Shown: positions 8,943 through 17,993 of the stretch, piece after piece
How positions within the stretch are numbered: the stretch's first letter is position 1
Layout of the letters: the number at the start of each line of letters is the position of its first letter
Assembly: GCF_013394775.1 (NCBI RefSeq)
Contig: NZ_JABXYT010000001.1
Coordinates: 1,378,501 to 1,442,500 of the forward strand
Direction of reading: 5' to 3'
DNA length: 64,000 nucleotides
Origin: Oribacterium sp. oral taxon 102
Lineage (GTDB): Bacteria; Bacillota; Clostridia; Lachnospirales; Lachnospiraceae
Notes under the pieces: generated by a model
Told to the model about the DNA's origin: nothing
What the model saw: only the letters and a program-made list of their open reading frames with translations
Database searches by the model: none
Translations under genes and position numbers: made by a program

Positions 8943-9146
8943 ATGGCAAAGTTAAAGCTTAAGACAAAAAAAGCCGCTGCAAAGCGTTTTAAGGTTACCG
9001 GCACGGGAAAGCTGATCCGGAACAAGGCGAACAAGTCTCACATCCTCACCAAGAAGACTACGAAGCGTAAGAGAGGTCTGAGAAAGGATACTACCGTTGA
9101 CGCAACAAATGTGAAGACGATGAAGAGAATTCTTCCTTATCTTTAA
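8943..9146 (+). CDS. rpmI: 50S ribosomal protein L35
   Basis: A 67-residue very basic protein with the L35 pattern [19 protein letters not shown] and a C-terminal RILPYL. CAGGAGG just upstream sets the start. It lies between infC and rplT as in nearly all bacteria. Confidence 0.97.
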   Translation: MAKLKLKTKKAAAKRFKVTGTGKLIRNKANKSHILTKKTTKRKRGLRKDTTVDATNVKTMKRILPYL

Positions 9147-9184
9147 CAGCAGGATTGGTAGTGGGAAAATAGGAGGATAGAACA

Positions 9185-9541
9185 ATGAGAATCAAGGGCG
9201 GAGTTAACGCTAAGAAGAAGCACAACAGAGTTTTAAAGCTGGCGAAGGGATACAGAGGAGCGCGTTCCAAGCAGTACAGAATCGCGAAGCAGAGCGTAAT
9301 GCGCGCACTTACCGAGTCCTACAGGGGACGTAAGGAGAGAAAGCGGCAGTTCAGACAGCTCTGGATCGCCCGTATCAACGCGGCTGCAAGGCTGAATGGG
9401 CTTTCTTATTCCAAGCTGATGTTCGGGCTGAAGAGTGCGGGCGTAGATATGAACAGAAAGATGCTCTCCGAGATCGCAATCGCGGATGCCGAGGGCTTCA
9501 CCGCGCTCTGTGAGCAGGCGAAGGCACAGCTCGTCAAGTGA
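9185..9541 (+). CDS. rplT: 50S ribosomal protein L20
   Basis: A 118-residue basic protein with the L20 signature ([37 protein letters not shown]). Besides its structural role in 50S assembly it is the probable repressor of its own operon through the leader at 8253-8381. Ribosome binding site TAGGAGG is six bases upstream of the start. Confidence 0.97.
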   Translation: MRIKGGVNAKKKHNRVLKLAKGYRGARSKQYRIAKQSVMRALTESYRGRKERKRQFRQLWIARINAAARLNGLSYSKLMFGLKSAGVDMNRKMLSEIAIADAEGFTALCEQAKAQLVK

Positions 9542-9577
9542 TTTTTTGATGAAAAATTTTCTGTAATGTGATAGGAT

Positions 9578-9611
9578 AGAAAGGCAGGCTTAGCTTGTCT
9601 TTCTTTTTTTG
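9578..9611 (+). terminator. Terminator after rplT
   Basis: AGAAAGGCAGGC (9578-9589) pairs with GCTTGTCTTTCT (9593-9604) with wobble pairs, tight loop and a T7 tract. Confidence 0.85.
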
Positions 9612-9771
9612 TGCATAAGTCCCCGTCAGGCACCGGAATAGACGCCGTGTTTACACGAGCGGATATCCTGCTATCTGTCGGGACAACAGGAATGCATGGG
9701 ATTGGGATTTTGATCCTGATCATTTTATTGCAGGATGTGATGATAAAACGTTTTACAACACGGAGGCGGAA

Positions 9772-10836
9772 ATGGCAGTCAGAGTTTCGGTTTTGGGAAG
9801 TCTTCCGGATGGGAGAGAGGTGCATAAATATACCCTTGTGAACGGACGGGGCAGCGAGGCGGCATTTACGGATCTCGGCGCGATCTGGACGAATATGCGG
9901 GTAAGGGATAGAGACGGGGTGTTCAGAGATGTGGTGCTCGGCTGCGACAAGCCGGAGGCGCTGCTCCGGAATCCGGGGCATATGGGGGCAGTCGTCGGCA
10001 GAAATGCCAACCGGATCGGCGGCGGCAGCTACATGCTGAACGGCGTGAGCTATACGCTCGAAAAGAACGATAAGGGCGTGAACAATCTGCATTCCGGACC
10101 GAATTTCTGGGAGAGACGGAGCTGGGCGGCGGAGTACGGTGACAAGGGAACGGGAGCTTATGTGATGTTTTCCCTTCATTCCGAGAGTATGGAGCAGGGC
10201 TATCCCGGCAATGCGGAGATCGCGGTGATCTATACCCTGTCGGAGGACGATGCACTGTCGATCGAATATCGGGGCGTTTCCGACTGTGATACGATCCTGA
10301 ATATGACAAACCACGCCTATTTCAACCTGAACGGCTGTGATGCCGGAGACGCGAGCTCGCAGTATGTACAGATTCACGCATCCTATTTCACGCCGGCATC
10401 GGAGAGCTCGGTTCCCTACGGAGAGCTTGCGCCGGTTTCGGGCACGCCGATGGACTTCCGTACGGAGAAGCGGATCGGAAGAGATATCGGCGCGGAGTAT
10501 GAGCAGCTTCGCTTTGGCGGCGGCTACGATCATAATTACTGCGTGGACGGGACGGCGGGAGAGCAGCGCCTCGCGGCAGCAGCGTATGCAGAGGAGTCCG
10601 GCATCGAAATGAAGGTCTATACCGACCTGGAGGGACTTCAGTTCTATACCGCAAATTTCCTGAATGTCCGGGGAGATGGGAAGAACGGCGCGAGCTACAG
10701 CCCGCGCACCGCGTACTGCTTCGAGACGCAGCATTATCCGGACGCAATCAACAAGCCTGCTTTCCCGAGTCCGGTTGTGAGAGCCGGAGAGGAATACCGG
10801 ACAGAAACGGTATACTGCTTCGGGATACGCGGATAG
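9772..10836 (+). CDS. galM: Aldose 1-epimerase (galactose mutarotase)
   Basis: Interconverts alpha and beta anomers of galactose and glucose. The catalytic base region NHAYFNL holds His181 and the catalytic glutamate is Glu318 in TAYCFETQHYP; GRNANRI and LHSGPNFW are further family motifs. Length of 354 residues is normal. The start at 9772 has CGGAGG just before it. It is separated by only seven bases from topB, an unrelated DNA enzyme. It would support the galactoside genes at 41-50 kb, though it is far from them. Confidence 0.93.
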   Translation: MAVRVSVLGSLPDGREVHKYTLVNGRGSEAAFTDLGAIWTNMRVRDRDGVFRDVVLGCDKPEALLRNPGHMGAVVGRNANRIGGGSYMLNGVSYTLEKNDKGVNNLHSGPNFWERRSWAAEYGDKGTGAYVMFSLHSESMEQGYPGNAEIAVIYTLSEDDALSIEYRGVSDCDTILNMTNHAYFNLNGCDAGDASSQYVQIHASYFTPASESSVPYGELAPVSGTPMDFRTEKRIGRDIGAEYEQLRFGGGYDHNYCVDGTAGEQRLAAAAYAEESGIEMKVYTDLEGLQFYTANFLNVRGDGKNGASYSPRTAYCFETQHYPDAINKPAFPSPVVRAGEEYRTETVYCFGIRG

Positions 10837-10843
10837 ACGGCGG

Positions 10844-12826
10844 ATGAAGGCATTGTTTATTGCAGAGAAGCCCTCCGTGGCACAGCAGTTTGCGGAGGCA
10901 CTGGACGTGGATGTCCGGGCGTGCCGCAGGGACGGGTATCTGGAGTCCGAGCGATGCGTCATTACCTGGTGCGTGGGGCATCTCGTCACCATGTCCTATC
11001 CGGAGAAATATGATGAACGTTTCCGGCGTTGGAGCTTCAACACCCTGCCCTTTCTCCCTGCGACGTTTCGCTATGAGGTGATTCCCGAGGTGGAGAAGCA
11101 GTTCCGGATCGTGGCGGGGCTGCTGCATCGGGAGGACATCTCTACGATCTATGTCTGCACCGATTCGGGACGGGAGGGAGAATACATCTACCGTCTCGTC
11201 GAGCAGGAGGCGGGGATCGGAGACACGAAGGAGAGACGGCGCGTCTGGATCGATTCCCAGACGCGGGAGGAGATCCGGAGGGGGATACGGGAGGCGAAGC
11301 CGGAAAGTGCCTATGACAGTCTGGCGGACGCCGCATTTTCCCGTGCGAAGGAGGACTACCTGATGGGGATCAACTTCTCCCGCGCGCTGACGCTGCGCTA
11401 CGGACGGGAGATTTCCCGCCGCCTCGGGAGGGAGAAGAGCACGGTCGTCGCAGCGGGGCGGGTCATGACCTGTGTACTGGGGATGATCGTCCGTCGGGAG
11501 CAGGAGATCCGTGACTTCCGAAAGACCGTTTTCTATAAGCTGAACGGCAGCTTCTCCCTGCCTCGAGAGGGAGAGGCTTCGGAGTCTGCGTCGGAGCGCG
11601 GCGGGATCGACGCGGAGTTCCGGGGCAGGGAGGGTTCGCCGCATTACCGGAGTACGGAGCTCTATAAGAACAGCGGATTTTTGCAGAAGGAAAGGGCGGA
11701 GGCGTTTCGCGACAGCTTCCTCCCGCTCCCGAAGGAGGCAGTCGTGGACAGCCTCGAGAAAAAGAAGGAAATGAAGAATCCCCCGCTTCTCTATAATCTC
11801 GCGGAACTGCAGAACGACTGTTCCCGGCTCTTCAAAATCAATCCGGACGAGACACTGCAGATCGCGCAGGAGCTCTACGAGAAAAAGCTGACAACCTATC
11901 CGAGAACCGACGCGAGAGTGCTTTCCACGGCGGTTGCGAAGGAGATCGAGCGGCATCTGCGAGGCTTGCTGGGCTTTCCGGACTGCACGGCACTTACGCA
12001 GGAGGCGCTGGATAGCGGCGCGTGGCGGAAGATTGAAAAAACGAGGTATACTGACGACAGGAAGATTACCGACCACTACGCGATCATTCCGACCGGACAG
12101 GGGCTCGACTCGCTTCGTGCGATGAAGCCCCTCAGCCGTTCCGTCTATACGTTGATTGTGCGCCGCTTTCTCTCGATCTTCTTCCCGGCGGCAGAATACC
12201 AGAGGCTGCAGCTCAGCCTCCTTTGCGGGGGCGAATCTTTCCAGATGACAGGGAGGGCGCTCAGGAAGGAGGGCTATCTTCGTGTACTGAAAGGGGAAGA
12301 CGGGGAGAGCGGAGAGGAGGACGGCGTACTATCGGAGCAGCTGCTCCGTCTGAAAAGAGGGGAGAGGCTGCTGCTTCGGGCACTTCGGATCAAGGAGGGA
12401 GAGACCTCTCCGCCGAAGCGCTATACCTCCGGGACAATGATTCTCGCGATGGAAAACGCAGGCAGCCTGATCGAGGATGAGGAGCTGCGGGCACAGATCA
12501 AGGGCTCCGGCATCGGAACCTCTGCGACCCGCGCAGGCATTCTAACCAAGCTTACGAAGATCGGCTACATTGCCTTAAACAAGAAAACGCAGGCGCTCAG
12601 CCCTACCAGCCTGGGAGAGCTGGTCACCGCCGCGGTTTCTGTCTCTGTCCGGCAGCTTCTGAATCCGGAGCTGACCGCATCCTGGGAGAAGGGGCTCTCC
12701 TATGTGGCGGACGGCAGCATCACGGAGAAGGAGTATATGCAGAAGCTGGAACGCTTCGTGCGGACGCGGACGGAGGCGATCAAAAGCAGGGAAGCGTGCT
12801 TCCCGAAAACAGGAGTGGGTGAATGA
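10844..12826 (+). CDS. topB: DNA topoisomerase III (type IA)
   Basis: Relaxes and decatenates DNA by single-strand passage. A TOPRIM domain starts at FIAEKPSVAQQ (Glu8) and contains TDSGREGE, the Firmicute TopB version with Gly in place of the second Asp of DxDREGE. The active-site tyrosine is Tyr352 in LTTYPRTDARVLS. The 660-residue protein ends without zinc fingers, typical for TopB. The ribosome binding site is weak and the start follows the galM stop by seven bases, suggesting coupled translation. Confidence 0.95.
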   Translation: MKALFIAEKPSVAQQFAEALDVDVRACRRDGYLESERCVITWCVGHLVTMSYPEKYDERFRRWSFNTLPFLPATFRYEVIPEVEKQFRIVAGLLHREDISTIYVCTDSGREGEYIYRLVEQEAGIGDTKERRRVWIDSQTREEIRRGIREAKPESAYDSLADAAFSRAKEDYLMGINFSRALTLRYGREISRRLGREKSTVVAAGRVMTCVLGMIVRREQEIRDFRKTVFYKLNGSFSLPREGEASESASERGGIDAEFRGREGSPHYRSTELYKNSGFLQKERAEAFRDSFLPLPKEAVVDSLEKKKEMKNPPLLYNLAELQNDCSRLFKINPDETLQIAQELYEKKLTTYPRTDARVLSTAVAKEIERHLRGLLGFPDCTALTQEALDSGAWRKIEKTRYTDDRKITDHYAIIPTGQGLDSLRAMKPLSRSVYTLIVRRFLSIFFPAAEYQRLQLSLLCGGESFQMTGRALRKEGYLRVLKGEDGESGEEDGVLSEQLLRLKRGERLLLRALRIKEGETSPPKRYTSGTMILAMENAGSLIEDEELRAQIKGSGIGTSATRAGILTKLTKIGYIALNKKTQALSPTSLGELVTAAVSVSVRQLLNPELTASWEKGLSYVADGSITEKEYMQKLERFVRTRTEAIKSREACFPKTGVGE

Positions 12827-13497
12827 CCAGAGAAGAACTGAAGATTTCCAATATGTATGACCTCCGCTATACGGAGGCGGCGCTTTTTGCGGGGCTCTGC
12901 TATCCATGGGAGGCACTGCCGAGAATTCATGACTTTATTGCGGAGCTGGGGCCGAAGCTTCCGACAGGGGAGTATGAGGAACGTATGCCGCATGTCTGGG
13001 TACATCGGACGGCGCGGATCGCCGATTCGGTTTCCCTTTCGGAGTATATCATTATCGGGGCGGAGACAGAGCTGCGGCAGTGTGCCTTTCTGCGCGGCAA
13101 TATCCTGATCGGCAGGGGCTGCGTGGTCGGGAATAGCTGTGAGCTGAAAAATTCGGTGCTTTTTGACAAGGTACAGGTTCCGCATTACAATTATGTGGGC
13201 GATTCCGTACTGGGCCACAGGTCGCATATGGGTGCGGCGAGCCTTACGTCGAATGTGCGTTCGGACAAAAAGCCGGTGAGGGTGCACGCCTCTGACGGTG
13301 ATATCGAGACCGGACTTAAGAAATTCGGAGCAATGCTCTCGGATCATGTGGAGGTCGGCTGCGGCTCCGTGCTGAATCCGGGCTGCTGCATCGGCGCCCA
13401 TACCGATATTTATCCGCTCAGCTCCGTCCGGGGCTGCGTACCGGCACATTCGATCTATAAATCGAAGGAAGCAATCGTAACAAAGGCAGAGGAATAA
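12823..13497 (+). CDS. Left-handed beta-helix acyltransferase-like protein
   Basis: The central and C-terminal parts ([58 protein letters not shown]) show imperfect hexapeptide repeats of the left-handed parallel beta-helix seen in GlmU C-terminal domains and other sugar-nucleotide acyltransferases. No nucleotidyltransferase domain is present, so it is not a full GlmU; the 224-residue protein is usually annotated as UDP-N-acetylglucosamine pyrophosphorylase-like. Its ATG overlaps the topB stop as ATGA. Substrate unknown. Confidence 0.75.
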   Translation: MTREELKISNMYDLRYTEAALFAGLCYPWEALPRIHDFIAELGPKLPTGEYEERMPHVWVHRTARIADSVSLSEYIIIGAETELRQCAFLRGNILIGRGCVVGNSCELKNSVLFDKVQVPHYNYVGDSVLGHRSHMGAASLTSNVRSDKKPVRVHASDGDIETGLKKFGAMLSDHVEVGCGSVLNPGCCIGAHTDIYPLSSVRGCVPAHSIYKSKEAIVTKAEE

Positions 13498-13511
13498 GGA
13501 GGATACCGTTT

Positions 13512-14153
13512 ATGAATGAATTTGGCGAGAACGTGTTCGTGCTGGAGCACCCGCTGATTACACACAAGATCTCGATTCTGCGAGACAAGAGCACGGGAAC
13601 GAATGAGTTCCGGCAGCTGGTTGAGGAGATCGCGATGCTGATGGGCTTCGTCGCATTGTCTGACCTTCCGATGAAGACCGTCGAGGTGGAGACGCCGATT
13701 GAGCGCGCAGAGACGAGGGTGATCGCGGGGAGAAAGCTCGCGATCGTACCGATCCTGCGTGCCGGACTCGGTATGGTGAGCGGGCTTACAGCCCTCGTTC
13801 CGTCCGCGAAGATCGGCCACATCGGGATGTACCGGAATGAGGAAACCCATCAGCCGGTGGAGTACTTCTGCAAGCTCCCGAATCCGATCGAGGAGAGAAC
13901 CATCGTGGTCTGCGATCCGATGCTCGCGACCGGGGGCTCCGGCGTGGACGCTATCAGCCAGATCAAGTCCCATGGCGGCAAAAAGATCAAGTTTGTCTGC
14001 ATCATCGCCGCGCCGGAGGGCGTGAGGCGGCTGCATGCGGCGCATCCGGATGTGCAGATCTATGTCGGAAACCTCGACCGCTGCCTGAATGAAAATGCCT
14101 ACATCTGCCCGGGGCTCGGTGATGCCGGCGACCGGATCTTCGGGACGAAGTGA
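13512..14153 (+). CDS. upp: Uracil phosphoribosyltransferase
   Basis: Salvages uracil to UMP using PRPP. The PRPP-binding loop [10 protein letters not shown], the [10 protein letters not shown] segment and the C-terminal [14 protein letters not shown] uracil-binding motif are all present; length of 213 residues is typical. The start is preceded by AAGGAGG. It follows the beta-helix gene by 14 bases and is probably the end of that transcript. Confidence 0.97.
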   Translation: MNEFGENVFVLEHPLITHKISILRDKSTGTNEFRQLVEEIAMLMGFVALSDLPMKTVEVETPIERAETRVIAGRKLAIVPILRAGLGMVSGLTALVPSAKIGHIGMYRNEETHQPVEYFCKLPNPIEERTIVVCDPMLATGGSGVDAISQIKSHGGKKIKFVCIIAAPEGVRRLHAAHPDVQIYVGNLDRCLNENAYICPGLGDAGDRIFGTK

Positions 14154-14156
14154 GTG

Positions 14157-14239
14157 CTGTAATTGTCCTGTCAAATGTCCGAACGCTCGTATAAGCAAGC
14201 TTGCCTCGCGTTCGTCCGACTGACAGGGGAATTATACAG
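14157..14239 (+). repeat. Palindromic repeat element, family 2
   Basis: An 83-base imperfect inverted repeat: left arm 14157-14186 starting CTGTAATTGTCCTGTCA and right arm 14208-14239 ending CTGACAGGGGAATTATACAG, with GCAAGCTTGC in the loop. Thirty-one bases of the right arm (14210-14240) recur with two mismatches at 38911-38941, and a shorter version of the end motif occurs in the tandem array at 40 kb. It sits between upp and tRNA-Leu and could also serve as the upp terminator, but lacks a T tract. Confidence 0.6.
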
Positions 14240-14245
14240 TAAAGA

Positions 14246-14283
14246 ACGGGGATTCAGAACAGTTTTCTGTTCTGAATCCCCGT
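14246..14283 (-). terminator. Terminator of tRNA-Leu(CAA)
   Basis: A perfect 17-base-pair stem with a TTTT loop (arms 14246-14262 and 14267-14283) immediately downstream of the minus-strand tRNA; on that strand it is followed by TTCTTTA. Confidence 0.7.
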
Positions 14284-14288
14284 CGCTC

Positions 14289-14367
14289 TGCCGCTGGCCG
14301 GACTCGAACCGGCATGGTTTCCCGCTTGATTTTGAGTCAAGTGCGTCTGCCATTCCGCCACAGCGGC
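14289..14367 (-). tRNA. tRNA-Leu, anticodon CAA
   Basis: On the minus strand the acceptor arms GCCGCTG and CAGCGGC pair, the anticodon stem CTTGA/TCAAG encloses CTCAAAA with anticodon CAA, a long variable region follows as expected for a class II tRNA, and the T arm CCGG-TTCGAGT-CCGG is complete. CCA is not encoded. It reads UUG leucine codons. The structure was folded by eye. Confidence 0.93.
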
Positions 14368-14462
14368 AAGTAGACAGATAAAAATCTAACATATCCAACA
14401 GGCTTTTGCAAGATTTTTCCGGAAGTTTTACTTTCCTGCCGGATCGGCATCCGTGCGGATTT

Positions 14463-14491
14463 TTGACAGTGGAATCAAAGAATGCTAAAAT
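14463..14491 (+). promoter_or_regulatory. Promoter for the zinc-finger membrane protein gene
   Basis: Perfect TTGACA (14463-14468), 17-base spacer and TAAAAT (14486-14491), followed 53 bases later by the start of the small gene at 14545. Confidence 0.8.
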
Positions 14492-14544
14492 GATTTCTAC
14501 TTTGGTATTCTTTGGAAAACGGAAGACGCCATGGGGACAGAAAA

Positions 14545-14892
14545 ATGCAGATGAATTGCCTGGAAGCGCGAAAGTGCATATACCATTATCTGAACGGGGA
14601 TCTGGGGGAGGAGAAGCTCCGGAGCTTCCTGCAGCATCTCACGGAGTGCCCGGAATGTATGGAGGAGCTTCGGATCACGCACATGGTCTATTCCGGCGTG
14701 GCGAAGCTGGACAGCAGTACGGATGATCCGCTCGATCTGGAGCGGGACTTCCGGAGGAGTCTCGAGCAGTCCCGTTTTCTGCTGCTTCGGCGGACGGGAC
14801 TTCGGATCACCTGCTATGCGGTGGAGACGGCGGCATTCTGGAGCCTGCTGCTCAGCCTCCTCCTCTACCTCCGGCTGTACTTCATCGGCTGA
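14545..14892 (+). CDS. Putative zinc-finger (zf-HC2, anti-sigma-like) membrane protein
   Basis: A 115-residue protein whose N-terminal half contains CLEARKCIYHYLNGDL and HLTECPEC, the HxxxCxxC zinc-binding pattern of anti-sigma factor zinc fingers. A single hydrophobic segment (about residues 95-113, ending LLSLLLYLRLYFIG) anchors it in the membrane with almost nothing outside. No sigma factor gene is adjacent, so any partner is unknown. The ATG at 14545 is preferred over 14512 because GGGGACAG precedes it and the upstream extension is unconserved in character. It is transcribed from a strong promoter ahead of polA. Confidence 0.65.
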   Translation: MQMNCLEARKCIYHYLNGDLGEEKLRSFLQHLTECPECMEELRITHMVYSGVAKLDSSTDDPLDLERDFRRSLEQSRFLLLRRTGLRITCYAVETAAFWSLLLSLLLYLRLYFIG

Positions 14893-15021
14893 AGGCAAGG
14901 CGCAGGGAGAGAGCTCCGCAGTTTCCATGAAAAAGCCGCGGAACGGATTTTCGAGGTGTGCGCCGATGACGCGATAAAAAAACAAAGCTGAGAGAACGGA
15001 CAGGTGATGCAGGAGATTTGT

Positions 15022-17649
15022 ATGAAGGACAAACTTTTATTGATCGACGGGCACAGCATCCTTTCCCGTGCCTTTTACGGCATTCCGGAGCTGAATAACT
15101 CGCAGGGCATCCATACCAACGCGGTCTATGGCTTCCTGAATATTCTTTTGAAGGGACTGGAGACGGAGGAGGCGGATCACCTCGCCGTCGCCTTCGACCT
15201 GCATCACCCGACCTTCCGACACGCGCTTTACCCGGAGTACAAGGGGACGCGGAAGCCGATGCCGGAGGAGCTCAGGGAGCAGGTTCCGCTGATGCAGGAG
15301 CTGCTCCGCAGCATGCGGATTCCGATTCTGACCATGCAGGGCTACGAGGCGGACGATATTCTCGGGACGATCGCGAAGCGGATGCAGGCAGAGGGCAGGG
15401 AGGTCACCATCATTTCCGGAGACAGGGATCTCCTGCAGCTCGCGGACGAGCACATCAAGATCAGCATCCCGAAGACCGTGAGGGGACAGACGGAGGTCTG
15501 CCATTATTTTCCTGCGGAGGTGAAGGCGGAATGGGGCGTCAGCCCGATGGAATTCATTGACTGGAAAGCGCTGGCGGGAGACAGCAGCGACAATATTCCG
15601 GGGGTCGCCGGCTTCGGAGACAAGACGGCGAGCTGGATCATAGCGCATTATCACAGCATTGAAAATGCAAGGGAGCATGCGCTGGATGCGGAGTTCAGGG
15701 TGCCGCGCAAGCCGAAGGCAGGGCAGATGCTCCTTGAAAACTGGGACATCGCGGCACTCTCCAAGACGCTCGCGACGATTCATACGGATGTGCCGATCGA
15801 CTTTTGCTATGAGGACGCTGCGGTCAGGGATATGTTCAATGCCGATTCGCGCACGCTGGTGCGGCGTCTCGAGCTGAAAACGCTCCTGAAGCGCTTCGAG
15901 GAGAGCGCGCTCCCTACAGAGCAGGGCAGCGTGTCCGGCATCGAGCCGGAGCTCTTTAAGGAGGTCACAGATCCTTATATCGCGAGGGTTGTCTTCCGGG
16001 ATGCGGAGAAGTCCGGCGCAGCGGGCTTCTGCCTGCGCCCTGAGGAGGACACGGAGAATCCGTTTGAGAAGACAACGGTGCTTTATTTCGTGCTGGAGGG
16101 GAAGCGCTGCTACCGTTTTCACGGCTTTGACTTCAGGGAGCAGCTCTCCCGTCTCTCCGAGACGACGACACTTTATACGCTCAATCTGAAGGATCAGCTG
16201 CATATTCTGGAGCTTCCGCGGGAGGCGAAGTTGCACGACCTCGCGCTCTGTGCCTACCTGATCAATCCGCTGAAGGACAGCTACAGCTATGAGGATCTCG
16301 CAAGAGATTTTCTGGATGAGACGCTCCCGACGGAAAAGGAGCTTTCCGACAAGACGGATGCAGGGAAATATACGGCGGCAGTGGCTCTATTAAGTCATGA
16401 GGCAGTATTCCGCCGGCTTCGCGAGCTGGAGAGTCTCTCTCTCTACGAGGAGATCGAGCGGCCGCTGCTCCGCACGCTTTACGATATGGAGAAGGAGGGC
16501 GTACGCGTAGATCGTGAAGCGCTGGTGCGTTACGGGAAAGAGCTCTCCGACGGAATCGAGCGGCTGCGCACGCAGATCTATGCGGAATGCGGGGAGGAAT
16601 TCAATATCAACTCGACACAGCAGCTCGGACGGATTCTCTTCGAGAAGATGGGGCTGCCGGGCGGACGGAAGACCAAGACCGGTTATTCCACTGCTGCGGA
16701 TGTGCTGGAGAAGCTCTCGGAGGAGTACCGGATAGTCGATGACATTCTGCAGTACCGTACCTATACGAAGCTGAATTCCACTTACGCGCAGGGACTCCTC
16801 GGCTGTATTTCGGAGGACGGACGGATTCACGGGCAGTTCAATCAGACAGTGACGGCGACCGGCAGGATCTCCTCAACAGAGCCGAATTTACAGAATATCC
16901 CGATCCGTACGGAGATGGGGCGGCGTTTCCGGCAGGTTTTCGTCCCGAAGCCGGGCTGTATCTTTCTTGACGCGGATTATTCGCAGGTGGAGCTTCGTAT
17001 TCTCGCCTCCCTGAGCGGGGATGAGAAGCTGATCGCCGCGTACCGCAATGCGGATGACATCCATGCCGTGACTGCCTCGCAGGTCTTTCATGTACCGCTC
17101 TCGGAGGTGACGCCGCAGCTCCGCCGGAACGCAAAGGCTGTCAACTTCGGCATTGTTTACGGAATCTCTGCCTTCGGACTCTCCGAGGGACTGAGTATCT
17201 CCCGGCAGGAGGCGAAGGAATATATAGAACGTTATTTCGAAACCTATCCGGCAGTCAAGCGCTATCTTGACGGAGAGGTCGCCTATGCCCGGGAGCATGG
17301 CTTCGTGAAGACGCTCTTCGGACGGCGGAGGCCGGTGCCGGACATTCACGCCTCAAACTTCCTGCGCCGCTCCTTCAGTGAGCGTGTAGCGATGAATTCG
17401 CCGATTCAGGGAACCGCCGCGGACATCATGAAAAAGGCGATGAACGCAGTGAATCAGGCACTCCGGGAGGAGGGACTTCGCGCACGGATCGTCCTGCAGG
17501 TGCATGACGAGCTGCTGCTGGAAACGCCGGTCGAGGAGGCAGAGCGGGTCGAGGCGCTGCTTGTGGAGAAAATGCAGGGCGCGGCGGTGCTTCGGGTGCA
17601 GCTCGCGGCGACCGCGGCGCGCGGAGAGAATTGGGAAGAAGCACACTGA
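15022..17649 (+). CDS. polA: DNA polymerase I
   Basis: Repair and Okazaki-fragment polymerase. The 5' nuclease domain covers about residues 1-290 (AVAFDLHHPTFRH, GYEADDILGTIA, SGDRDLLQL); a 3'-5' exonuclease-like region follows but lacks the DxE metal-binding motif, so proofreading is probably absent. The polymerase domain has motif A DYSQVELRILA (Asp652), motif B RRNAKAVNFGIVYG and motif C QVHDELLLE. With the start at 15022, set by AGGAG at 15011-15015, the length is 875 residues. Its stop overlaps the next gene and coaE follows, suggesting a small operon. Confidence 0.96.
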   Translation: MKDKLLLIDGHSILSRAFYGIPELNNSQGIHTNAVYGFLNILLKGLETEEADHLAVAFDLHHPTFRHALYPEYKGTRKPMPEELREQVPLMQELLRSMRIPILTMQGYEADDILGTIAKRMQAEGREVTIISGDRDLLQLADEHIKISIPKTVRGQTEVCHYFPAEVKAEWGVSPMEFIDWKALAGDSSDNIPGVAGFGDKTASWIIAHYHSIENAREHALDAEFRVPRKPKAGQMLLENWDIAALSKTLATIHTDVPIDFCYEDAAVRDMFNADSRTLVRRLELKTLLKRFEESALPTEQGSVSGIEPELFKEVTDPYIARVVFRDAEKSGAAGFCLRPEEDTENPFEKTTVLYFVLEGKRCYRFHGFDFREQLSRLSETTTLYTLNLKDQLHILELPREAKLHDLALCAYLINPLKDSYSYEDLARDFLDETLPTEKELSDKTDAGKYTAAVALLSHEAVFRRLRELESLSLYEEIERPLLRTLYDMEKEGVRVDREALVRYGKELSDGIERLRTQIYAECGEEFNINSTQQLGRILFEKMGLPGGRKTKTGYSTAADVLEKLSEEYRIVDDILQYRTYTKLNSTYAQGLLGCISEDGRIHGQFNQTVTATGRISSTEPNLQNIPIRTEMGRRFRQVFVPKPGCIFLDADYSQVELRILASLSGDEKLIAAYRNADDIHAVTASQVFHVPLSEVTPQLRRNAKAVNFGIVYGISAFGLSEGLSISRQEAKEYIERYFETYPAVKRYLDGEVAYAREHGFVKTLFGRRRPVPDIHASNFLRRSFSERVAMNSPIQGTAADIMKKAMNAVNQALREEGLRARIVLQVHDELLLETPVEEAERVEALLVEKMQGAAVLRVQLAATAARGENWEEAH

Positions 17650-17993
17650 TGAGGGAAATCACGTCAAAGGATATCATGCATATCGGCTTTTTGAAGAAGG
17701 AATGCTTTACCGGCTCCAATGCGGGGATGCGTTACCGGATGGAAATGCGCGAGCAGGAGCGAAAAAAGGAAGCGGCAGAGCGCGGAGACGGCGTGGAGAC
17801 CGAGACTGTGCGGGAGCTGCTCGTCACGGTATGGCCGGAGCCCTACGCCTTTGATCATACGCCGGAGGAGGAGAAGGAGAGCAGAGCCTTTTCCTTCGAT
17901 GAGGAGGGGGTAGAGGCAGGGAGACAGTGGCTGAATGAGCGCTGTGCCGAAGAGGACTGGGATGGGCGGCGGCTGAGGGACAGGGCATGGTGA
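17649..17993 (+). CDS. Uncharacterised protein between polA and coaE
   Basis: A 114-residue, highly charged protein beginning MREITSKDIMHIGFLKKE, with no signal peptide or membrane segment and no motif I recognise. The segment ETETVRELLVTVWPEPYAFDHTP could form a small alpha/beta core; the rest is rich in Glu, Arg and Lys. The start codon overlaps the polA stop (ATGA) and its 3' end overlaps coaE by seven bases, so it is translationally embedded in the polA-coaE operon. That tight embedding and good coding bias support a real gene. Function unknown. Confidence 0.7.
   Translation: MREITSKDIMHIGFLKKECFTGSNAGMRYRMEMREQERKKEAAERGDGVETETVRELLVTVWPEPYAFDHTPEEEKESRAFSFDEEGVEAGRQWLNERCAEEDWDGRRLRDRAW

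Noticed and set aside
9611..9841. 76-residue frame upstream of galM
   Set aside because: Begins in the terminator tail of rplT, overlaps the galM start by 70 bases and has no ribosome binding site.
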